Assembly: GCA_003564655.1 (NCBI GenBank)
Contig: PXES01000034.1
Coordinates: 1 to 10,806 of the forward strand
Origin: Paracoccaceae bacterium
GTDB taxonomy: Bacteria > Pseudomonadota > Alphaproteobacteria > Rhodobacterales > Rhodobacteraceae
Direction of reading: 5' to 3'
Length of the DNA stretch: 10,806 bases
Each line of letters opens with the position of its first letter. Position 1 is the first letter of the stretch. The translations under genes and the position numbers were made by a program. Shown piece by piece: positions 5,160 through 10,806 of the stretch. The notes beneath the pieces were generated by a model. The model was not told the DNA's origin, did no database searches, and was given only the letters and a program-made list of their open reading frames with translations.

Positions 5160-6371
5160 ATGACGACGACAGCCCGACAGAGCCGCGACTGGAGCGGTCC
5201 CGCCCTGCTCAGCTACGGGTTCCGACCCTTCTTCCTGTTCTCGGGAATCTGGGCCGCTTTCGCCATGCTGTTCTGGATTGTGCTGCTGACCGGGCGCGAT
5301 CCGCTGTCCATCGCATTTGCACCGATGGAGTGGCATGTGCATTCCTTCGTCTTCGGCTATCTCTCTGCTGTCATCGCGGGCTTTCTCCTGACCGCCGTGC
5401 CCAACTGGACGGGGCGCCTGCCGGTGGTGGGCTGGCCTCTGGCCGGGCTGGTGGGGCTGTGGTTGATGGGGCGGCTGGCGGTTCTGATCGGCGGCGGCTG
5501 GCCGGCATGGGCCGTGGCCGCGCTGGATCTGGCCCTGTTCGTGGCGCTGATCGCCTTTCTGGCGCGCGAGATCATCGCGGGGCGCAACTGGCGCAACCTG
5601 CCGGTTCTCGGCCTGATGGCGCTCTTTGCATTAGCCAATGGTGTGTTCCATCTCGAGGCCGCGCATGGCCCGGCGCAGGATGGCTATGGTCTGCGGCTGG
5701 GACTGGCAGCTGTGCTGATGCTGATCGCGCTGATCGGCGGGCGGATCGTGCCAAGCTTCACCCGCAACTGGCTGGCCAAACGCGAAGCCACGCGGCTGCC
5801 CGCGGCGTTCAACCGCTCTGACGCAGGAGTGTTGGGGCTTACTGGTCTGGCACTGCTGGCCTTCGTGGTCGCGCCTTACGGGACAGTGACGGCCCCCCTC
5901 TGTCTGAGCGCCGGTCTTGCCAATCTGTGGCGCGTCGGGCGCTGGCAGGGCTGGCAGACCGGGCCGGAGCCGCTGGTCTGGGTGCTGCACGCCGCCTATG
6001 TCATGCTTGGTATCGGGTTCCTGACCGTGGGCGCTGCAGCGCTTGATCTGATGCCGCAATCCGGCGCGCGGCATGTCTGGCTGGCAGGAACCATCGGGCT
6101 GATGACATTGGCCGTAATGACCCGCGCGAGCCTTGGCCATGCGGGCCTTCCGCTCACAGCCAGCCGCACGGTGGCCGCGCTTTATCTGGCGCTGATCGGG
6201 GCGACACTGGCGCGGCTGCTCGCCGGGCTCGCCCCTGGTGAGGTCTGGCTGATGCACCTCTCGGCGATGCTCTGGATCGTAGCTTTTGGCGGCTTCGCGC
6301 TGATTTACTGGCCGATCCTGACCCGCCCGAAACGCGCCCCCAAATCGGCCAGCCGCCCGCAACCGGCATGA
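5160..6371 (+). CDS. nnrS: NnrS family haem-/copper-containing membrane protein
   Basis: A 403-aa polytopic inner-membrane protein with roughly 12 hydrophobic segments. NnrS proteins bind haem and copper and are linked to denitrification and relief of nitric-oxide stress; their precise reaction is not settled. Family signatures are clear: LSYGFRPFF (residues 17-25), WHVH (58-61), AVIAGFLLTAVPNWTGR, GGRIVPSFTRNW, LHAAYVMLGIGF and MTRASLGHAG. Most members have Glu after the second His of the WHxH motif, whereas here it is Ser62. ATG 5160 is chosen because GGAGA at 5146-5150 sits 9 nt upstream and family proteins begin about 12 residues before GPALLSYGF; the upstream GTG at 5139 is less likely. 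The stop codon overlaps the nnrU start as ATGA. An FNR-type box lies just upstream. Confidence 0.93.
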   Translation: MTTTARQSRDWSGPALLSYGFRPFFLFSGIWAAFAMLFWIVLLTGRDPLSIAFAPMEWHVHSFVFGYLSAVIAGFLLTAVPNWTGRLPVVGWPLAGLVGLWLMGRLAVLIGGGWPAWAVAALDLALFVALIAFLAREIIAGRNWRNLPVLGLMALFALANGVFHLEAAHGPAQDGYGLRLGLAAVLMLIALIGGRIVPSFTRNWLAKREATRLPAAFNRSDAGVLGLTGLALLAFVVAPYGTVTAPLCLSAGLANLWRVGRWQGWQTGPEPLVWVLHAAYVMLGIGFLTVGAAALDLMPQSGARHVWLAGTIGLMTLAVMTRASLGHAGLPLTASRTVAALYLALIGATLARLLAGLAPGEVWLMHLSAMLWIVAFGGFALIYWPILTRPKRAPKSASRPQPA

Positions 6372-7042
6372 GCGGCTGGGGCGCTTATATTGGAGCCTGG
6401 GCGGTGTTCCTGCTCACCCACACTGTGCCCGTGCGCGCACCGGTCAAGCCATGGCTGGTTGCGCGGCTTGGGCAAACGGGCTACGGGGTCGCCTATTCCA
6501 CCCTGTCGCTGGCCGTCCTGGCCGGGCTTTTCATCGCAGCAGCGCGGGCGCCATATGTGATGCTCTGGCCCATGCCCGCCGCAGCCCACTGGATCGCCTT
6601 CGCCGCGATGCTGTCGGCGGTGCTGCTGCTGGCCCTGAGCCTCGGGCGGCCCAATCCCTTTTCCTTCGGCGGCGCGCAGAATGCGCGTTTCGACCCGGAG
6701 CGACCGGAACTGATCGGGCGCATCCGCCATCCCGCTCTTGTCGCGCTTGGCCTCTGGGCAGGCGTGCATCTGGTGATCAATGGCACGATGGCCCATGCCC
6801 TGATGTTCGGGGGCTTTGCCGGTTTCGCCGCGCTGGGCGTGTGGCTGATCGACCGGCGCAAACAGAGCGAGATGGGCTTTGCTGCGTGGCAAGAGTTGTG
6901 CAGTCGCAGTCAGCATGCGCCCGTCACCCTACCAACGAATGCGGGGTTGCGCGTGGCGGCCGGTATCGCTGTTTTCGCTGCCGTGATTGCGGGCCATCAA
7001 TGGCTGTCCGGCGTCGCGATCTGGCCGCGCTTTCTGCCCTAG
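6368..7042 (+). CDS. nnrU: NnrU family membrane protein
   Basis: A 224-aa inner-membrane protein with about six hydrophobic segments. NnrU was first recognised with nnrR and nirK in Rhizobiaceae denitrifiers, where its loss impairs nitrite/NO reduction; its biochemical role is unknown. Visible features are H18 in LLTHTVP, the loop SLGRPNPFSFGG (91-102), the conserved IRHPALVALGLWAGVHL (119-135) with H121 and H134, and NG (138-139). It starts within the nnrS stop (ATGA), so its translation is probably coupled to nnrS. It ends tail to tail against mogA on the other strand, the two stop codons overlapping in one CTAG. This adjacency with nnrS and an FNR-type box points to NO- or anaerobiosis-dependent expression. 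Confidence 0.93.
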   Translation: MSGWGAYIGAWAVFLLTHTVPVRAPVKPWLVARLGQTGYGVAYSTLSLAVLAGLFIAAARAPYVMLWPMPAAAHWIAFAAMLSAVLLLALSLGRPNPFSFGGAQNARFDPERPELIGRIRHPALVALGLWAGVHLVINGTMAHALMFGGFAGFAALGVWLIDRRKQSEMGFAAWQELCSRSQHAPVTLPTNAGLRVAAGIAVFAAVIAGHQWLSGVAIWPRFLP

Positions 7043-7578
7043 CCGGGCTTGGGTCGAAACGCCGTGCAGCGCGCCGGGTCCGTCTCTATCCGGCGCGCGC
7101 CGAGCAGATCGAGGCAATAGGGCACTGCGGCGAAAACTGCATGAAGGCAAGTCGCAATCGCCGCGGGCTTTCCGGGCAAGGTGATGAAGAGGGTCTTGCC
7201 GCGCACAGCAGCGCTCTGGCGCGACAGGATCGCCGTGGGCACTTCGGCCAGCGAGGCGCGGCGCATCTCCTCACCGAAACCGGGCAGGTCGAAATCGATG
7301 ATATCGGCGAGCGCCTCCGGCGTCCGGTCGCGCGGCGCAGGCCCGGTGCCGCCAGTGACCAGCACCAGATCGGCACCATGATCATCGGCTACGGCGCGCA
7401 TGGCCTCGGCCACACACTCGCGCCCGTCCGCGACGATCTGGCGCGTCACCTCTAGCGGCGAGGTGACCGTCGCGCGCAGCCAGTCCTCGGCGGCAGGTCC
7501 GCCCAGATCGGCATACTCCCCGCGCGCGGCCCGGTCAGAGACGGTCAGGATGGCAACGCGCGCGGGCTCATGCGACAT
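7039..7578 (-). CDS. mogA: Molybdopterin adenylyltransferase (MogA)
   Basis: A 179-aa cytoplasmic enzyme that adenylylates molybdopterin with ATP, preparing it for molybdenum insertion by MoeA. The MoCF-binding core is intact: VAILTVSDRAARGEY (8-22), LVLVTGGTGPAPRDRTPEA (71-89), DLPGFGEEMRRASL (97-110), PTAILSR (114-120) and LPGKPAA (134-140). The C-terminal VPYCLDLL and AFRPKPG are close to E. coli MogA, which favours MogA over MoaB. It is the last gene of a five-gene minus-strand run and overlaps the stop of the DUF2478 gene by 11 nt with no strong ribosome site, so translation is probably coupled. Its stop shares CTAG with nnrU. Confidence 0.93.
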   Translation of the reverse strand: MSHEPARVAILTVSDRAARGEYADLGGPAAEDWLRATVTSPLEVTRQIVADGRECVAEAMRAVADDHGADLVLVTGGTGPAPRDRTPEALADIIDFDLPGFGEEMRRASLAEVPTAILSRQSAAVRGKTLFITLPGKPAAIATCLHAVFAAVPYCLDLLGARRIETDPARCTAFRPKPG

Positions 7579-8077
7579 CGCGCAACCCGGCGCGCTGGCA
7601 CCAGCCGGTGACAGGGGACAGCTCTGCGGGCAGCGCCTCCGCCAGCCCGCCAGTGAAGGCCTCGAATGCAGGCAGGTTCAGCGCATTGACGCCCACGAGG
7701 ACCGGTATATCCAGACAGAGGGCCTCGCCAATGACTGGCGCCAAACCGCCACCCTCGGCCTCGGTCTTGCCGAACTTGTTAACGATCAGCAGCTCCGCAC
7801 CCGGCAGCGCCGCCTCGGTCGCGGCGACCGCCTGCGCCAGAGCGCTGGTGTCGAGCGTGCAGCCGCGCGCCCTTGCTCCGCGATCCTCGGAGATGCGCAG
7901 CACCTCGCCGGTGGCCAGAAGCTCCAGGTCCATGTCGCATTTGCGGCGGTTTGCGCGTGCAATATTGGTCTGCACGGTCCCGCAGAGCCGAAGCCTGCCG
8001 CGCAGGGCGCCCGCGACCTGCGCGAGGAAGCGGTCGTTTTCGCCGCGTCCGGGCAGCGAGACATATCCGAGTTTCAT
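7568..8077 (-). CDS. DUF2478 family protein (uncharacterised, molybdenum-cofactor neighbourhood)
   Basis: A 169-aa soluble protein matching DUF2478. Recognisable segments are YVSLPGRGENDRFLAQVAGA (5-24), the Cys/Asp-rich RRKCDMDLELLATGEVLRIS (44-63), EDRGARARGC (64-73) and ELLIVNKFGKTEAEGGG (95-111). The alternating strand-helix pattern and a hydrophobic strand ending in NKFGK.E resemble P-loop NTPases of the THEP1/MobB kind. The expected GxxxxGK(S/T) lysine is absent at the N-terminal turn, so ATP binding is doubtful; this is my inference. ATG 8077 is chosen for AGAGG 9 nt upstream; ATG 8104 would add nine residues but lacks a ribosome site. It lies between moeA (34-nt gap) and mogA (11-nt overlap), which suggests a job in molybdenum-cofactor handling or nitrate reductase assembly. 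No function is established. Confidence 0.88.
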   Translation of the reverse strand: MKLGYVSLPGRGENDRFLAQVAGALRGRLRLCGTVQTNIARANRRKCDMDLELLATGEVLRISEDRGARARGCTLDTSALAQAVAATEAALPGAELLIVNKFGKTEAEGGGLAPVIGEALCLDIPVLVGVNALNLPAFEAFTGGLAEALPAELSPVTGWCQRAGLRDVA

Positions 8078-8111
8078 GTTTCTCGACCTCTTGTTCTGAA
8101 TCATTGAGCGC

Positions 8112-9380
8112 TCAAAGCGGCAACACCTCGACCAGCGCCCCGGCGTGCAGGTTGTCGATCTCGGCGGGGATCATCACCAGACAATCCGCTTGGGGCAGTT
8201 GCGCCACCCGGTGCGAGCCCGTCGCCGCCAGACAGGCCGCCTGCGCGACGCCGCGCGCCGAGTGGCCGAGCAATGTGGCGAGCCGGTATTCACACCGCCC
8301 CGGCTTGTGGCAGAGCGGCGCGGCGAGGGCGGCGAGCGTCCTTGGTGGCGCGATACTTTCCAGCCCGGCCATGCGGCGCGCCAGCACCTGCCCCACCACA
8401 TGCCAGGTCACGAAGGCCGCCACCGGGTTTCCGGGCAAGCCCAGCCACAGCGCGTCGGCAACGGTCCCGATGGTCAGCGGCTTGCCGGGCTTCATGGCGA
8501 GCTTCTTCACATGCGCGCGCCCGCCCAGCGATCGGATGACGCCGCCCATGTGGTCCTCGTCACCGACTGACACCCCACCGGTGGTCAGAACGACATCGGC
8601 GTCGCTGGCCGCCCGCGCGACGGTGGCGCGCAGCGTCCGCGGATCGTCGGGGCAGGCCGGGACGGGGAAAAGATCGATCCACGGCTGCGTGAGGGCAGCC
8701 GCCAGCATGGGCTGGTTCGCATCCCAGACCTGGCCTGCGGCAAGAGGGCGGCCGGGGGCGACGAGTTCGCTGCCTGAACACAGCACCGCCACGCGCAGGC
8801 GCCGCGCGACCTGCACATGTCCCACGCCGCAGCCCGCCAGCGCCGCGATCTCGCGCGCACCGAGCAGGCGGCCCGCCGACAGCAGTGGCGAGCCGGGGGC
8901 GATATCCTCGCCCGCGTGGCGGATGTTCTGGCCTGCGCGGTGGGCGACCTCGATCTCGATCCTGTCACCATGGCGGCTGACCTGCTCCTGTGCGATGACC
9001 GTATCCGCCCCCTCGGGCACTGGTGCGCCGGTCAGGATGCGCATCGCGCTACCCGGGGGCAGTGGCGTGGGCGCGTCGCCCGCGCGGCTGCGCCCGCGGA
9101 CGGGCAGTTGCCATGGCCCCGCCCCCGCAAGTTCTGCGCGGCGCAGCGCGTAGCCGTCCATTGCCGCGTTGTCGAAAAGCGGCAGGCCCACCGGGGCGCA
9201 CACGTCCTGCGTCAGAACCCTGCCCGTCGCCTCTGTCAGCGACAGGCGTTCCGTTACTGTGATCGCGCGGATCAGCGACAACCAGGTTGCGATGGCGTCA
9301 TCCACCGGTGTCAGCCCGTCGGCCGCGTCGCAGCCGCATCCGGGCGTGTCGGGCTGATGGAGCGTCTGATGGAGGGTCAT
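8112..9380 (-). CDS. moeA: Molybdopterin molybdenumtransferase (MoeA)
   Basis: A 422-aa cytoplasmic enzyme that inserts molybdate into adenylylated molybdopterin to give active Moco. The MoeA signatures appear in order: PLFDNAAMDGYAL (67-79), MRILTGAPVPEGADTVIAQE (113-132), CSGSELV (201-207), VLTTGGVSVGDED (264-276), AMKPGKPLTIG (295-305) and LWLGLPGNPVAAFVT (311-325). The C-terminal beta-barrel domain follows to the end. An N-terminal extension with GCGCDAADGLTPV (14-26) precedes the core, a Cys-x-Cys tail that I recall in other Rhodobacteraceae MoeA proteins. It starts 10 nt after the hemerythrin-like stop with AGGA overlapping that stop as ribosome site, so the genes form one operon. It sits two genes upstream of mogA, which performs the preceding step. 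Confidence 0.96.
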   Translation of the reverse strand: MTLHQTLHQPDTPGCGCDAADGLTPVDDAIATWLSLIRAITVTERLSLTEATGRVLTQDVCAPVGLPLFDNAAMDGYALRRAELAGAGPWQLPVRGRSRAGDAPTPLPPGSAMRILTGAPVPEGADTVIAQEQVSRHGDRIEIEVAHRAGQNIRHAGEDIAPGSPLLSAGRLLGAREIAALAGCGVGHVQVARRLRVAVLCSGSELVAPGRPLAAGQVWDANQPMLAAALTQPWIDLFPVPACPDDPRTLRATVARAASDADVVLTTGGVSVGDEDHMGGVIRSLGGRAHVKKLAMKPGKPLTIGTVADALWLGLPGNPVAAFVTWHVVGQVLARRMAGLESIAPPRTLAALAAPLCHKPGRCEYRLATLLGHSARGVAQAACLAATGSHRVAQLPQADCLVMIPAEIDNLHAGALVEVLPL

Positions 9381-9390
9381 GGTCGTTTTC

Positions 9391-10020
9391 CTATTCGTGC
9401 GTAAGGTCGTACGGCGCGCGCATGCGGGCGCAATCGGATTGATGGTCCGGCAGGCTGGTGCGGCGCGCGCGCATCTGCGCCATCAGGGCGTACCGGTCCT
9501 CGGGCTTCAGACGCAGGCGGGCCAGCGGCAGGATGATCGCGTTTTCGAGGATCAGATGCCGCCGATACACCGTGGCCAAGCGCAGCAGGGCCGCGCGGTC
9601 TTTCGCTTCAGGTGACGCGCCATCCGCCATGCAGGCTAGCGCCGGGATCAGCAGGGCAAAGGCAGATTGCGCGAGCTCGCGCTCGCGCGCCAGCCGCAAC
9701 AGGGTTTCGTCCAGTTCGTCCTCGGGCAGGGCCCGCGCGCGCAGCAGGGGAAAAAGCCCCCGCTCCTCGTCCTCGAGATGCGCGGGTAGGTCGCGGCTGA
9801 GGCTTGTCAGGATTCGCCGCGCCAGTTCCTGTCGGGGCCGAGTGATCGCCGCCAGCATTTCCATGTCAGCGCAAAGCTGACGCTGATTGAAATGCTCGTC
9901 ATACATGGCCTCGATCGGGCACTCGGTCGCGCTGAGTTTCGGGGGGGCCGCGCGTCCACCACGGATCGTGCCGGATCCCGACTCCCGCCGCCCTTCTGGC
10001 ACTGCCTTGATGTCGGACAT
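9391..10020 (-). CDS. Hemerythrin-like (HHE-domain) protein
   Basis: A 209-aa soluble protein built on a four-helix HHE fold. Candidate di-iron ligands are H43 (DEHFNQRQL), H81 and E85 (HLEDEERGLFPLL), and H155 and E159 (HLILENAIILPLA). A proline/glycine/arginine-rich tail of about 33 residues precedes the fold, and about 25 residues follow it. Hemerythrin-like proteins bind O2 or NO, or serve in iron-centre repair; which applies here is unknown. ATG 10020 is chosen because GGGAG lies just upstream and it begins 17 nt after the parvulin stop; the open frame continues upstream only as the shadow of the parvulin gene. moeA follows after 10 nt. The operon context points to a role under nitrate/NO-respiring conditions. 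Confidence 0.85.
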   Translation of the reverse strand: MSDIKAVPEGRRESGSGTIRGGRAAPPKLSATECPIEAMYDEHFNQRQLCADMEMLAAITRPRQELARRILTSLSRDLPAHLEDEERGLFPLLRARALPEDELDETLLRLARERELAQSAFALLIPALACMADGASPEAKDRAALLRLATVYRRHLILENAIILPLARLRLKPEDRYALMAQMRARRTSLPDHQSDCARMRAPYDLTHE

Positions 10021-10036
10021 GTTCACTCCCGTTGCC

Positions 10037-10806
10037 TCATGCAGCTTGTAGCTGCACGCCCCGCACCTCGGCGCGTCCGACAAGCTCGGCGGTGAAGCGC
10101 GCCGCGGCCTGCGCCCAGGCGGCCTTGGCATGCGCGTCGCGCAGGCGCGGCAGAACCACCTCGAAGGGCAGCACCTCGCCTTGCGCGCGAGCATCGAGGC
10201 GGATCAGATGCAGGCCGAAGCGGGTTTCCACAAGGTCACTGATCTGGCCCTCTTCCAGCGTGGCCAGCGCGGCCTCGAATTCCGGCACGGTGTCGCCGAC
10301 CGAAAGCTGACCCAGCAGCCCGCCGGTGTCTTTCGACGAACAGGCCGAGTGCTTGCGCGCCAGTTCGGCGAAGCGGCGGGGCTGGTCGCGCAACTCGGCC
10401 AGCACGCTCTCGGCATGGGCGCGCAGGGCGTCCATGTCATCCTGCCGCGGAAACAGGATATGCGCAGCCTCGTAGAGCGACGGCGCACGAAAACGGTCGG
10501 GATGCGCAGCGTAAATGCGGCGCAATTCGGCCTCATCGGCATCGGCTGGGGTGATCGCCAGCTCGACAAGCTGGCGGATCAGGGCCTCGTCCTCGGTTTC
10601 GACCTGCCCCGGCGCGACTTCCGCCGGGTCAGGGGTCAGGCCACGCGCGCGGGCCTCTTGCAGCATCAATTCGCGGATGGCGAGTGCGCGCGCGGCGGCT
10701 TTCCAGGCCAGCCCCGGCTTGTTCTTCGGGGCCGGGTGGTTCTGGGCTTCGGCCGCGATGCGCTCGGCCGAGATTTCAACGCCGTTCACATGGACAGGCG
10801 GCAGAA
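10037..10806 (-). CDS. Parvulin-type peptidyl-prolyl cis-trans isomerase (PpiC/NifM-like), 5' end beyond window
   Basis: At least 255 residues are visible. An N-terminal helical part with NHPAPKNKPGLAWKAAARAL leads into a parvulin domain: YEAAHILFPRQ, FAELARKHSACSSKDTGG, LLGQLSVGDTVPEFEAAL and ETRFGLHLIRLD, which include the conserved HI and C-terminal LHLIRLD histidines. The frame stays open to the window edge as LPPVHVNGVEIS, and relatives start a few residues earlier, so GTG 10789 is probably internal and the real start lies outside. The visible part contains no signal peptide, so a cytoplasmic folding role is likely. Genes like this sit next to narGHJI in many denitrifiers and are thought to help nitrate reductase fold. 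It starts the minus-strand run and is followed after 16 nt by the hemerythrin-like gene. Confidence 0.9.
   Translation of the reverse strand, partial: LPPVHVNGVEISAERIAAEAQNHPAPKNKPGLAWKAAARALAIRELMLQEARARGLTPDPAEVAPGQVETEDEALIRQLVELAITPADADEAELRRIYAAHPDRFRAPSLYEAAHILFPRQDDMDALRAHAESVLAELRDQPRRFAELARKHSACSSKDTGGLLGQLSVGDTVPEFEAALATLEEGQISDLVETRFGLHLIRLDARAQGEVLPFEVVLPRLRDAHAKAAWAQAAARFTAELVGRAEVRGVQLQAA

Noticed and set aside
7568..8104. Earlier start (ATG 8104) for the DUF2478 protein
   Set aside because: It adds MIQNKRSRN, which is not family-like, and lacks a ribosome site. ATG 8077 has AGAGG at good spacing.
8104..8115. TTGAGCGCTCAA palindrome as an FNR box between moeA and the DUF2478 gene
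   Set aside because: The half-sites are separated by too few bases: TTG-N6-CAA instead of TTG-N8-CAA. It also overlaps the moeA stop inside a tight operon.
1..10806. CRISPR arrays, tRNA or rRNA genes
   Set aside because: I saw no regularly spaced repeats, no tRNA-like cloverleaf with conserved T-loop, and no rRNA sequence on reading both strands.

Overview
The window looks like chromosomal DNA of a facultatively denitrifying alphaproteobacterium, most likely of the Rhodobacteraceae (Paracoccus/Roseovarius-like). The reasons are its high G+C, the protein sequences, and a cluster of genes that usually accompany respiratory nitrate reduction. The genus is an inference; no rRNA or other taxonomic marker is present.

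Left edge (1-1455, + strand): the last codons of what looks like a TRAP-transporter large permease, then a complete amidohydrolase of the cytosine deaminase/TrzA type. This resembles a small-molecule uptake and hydrolysis operon. Its substrate cannot be read from the sequence.

Middle (1456-3340): a scrapyard of mobile DNA. There is about 800 bp without an intact gene, holding two 9-bp inverted repeats and one possible prophage-gene remnant. Next comes the C-terminal end of an IS256-type transposase with a likely IS terminus, fused abruptly to the tail of a prophage lysis-region (Rz-like) gene. An overlapping Rz1-like gene follows, broken by one extra G in a G tract. The last piece is an intact 118-aa protein of unknown function that probably belonged to the same element.

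Right part (3341-10806): an anaerobic-respiration accessory block. On the + strand are hemN (oxygen-independent haem synthesis), nnrS and nnrU (NO/denitrification-associated membrane proteins). FNR/Dnr-type boxes lie upstream of hemN and of nnrS. Converging on them from the right edge, on the - strand, is a tight operon read as parvulin isomerase, hemerythrin-like protein, moeA, a DUF2478 protein and mogA. nnrU and mogA meet tail to tail, their stop codons sharing one CTAG.

The genes fit together as support for a molybdenum-dependent respiratory nitrate reductase, probably encoded beyond the right edge. moeA and mogA insert Mo into molybdopterin, the parvulin is a likely folding or maturation factor, hemN supplies haem without O2, and nnrS/nnrU and possibly the hemerythrin deal with NO or oxygen. 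The DUF2478 protein and the hemerythrin-like protein are the least explained members. I did not find a clearly new defence or mobile system. The most unusual material is the IS/prophage junction, the frameshifted lysis gene, the oddly placed FNR box before nnrS, and the uncharacterised operon members.
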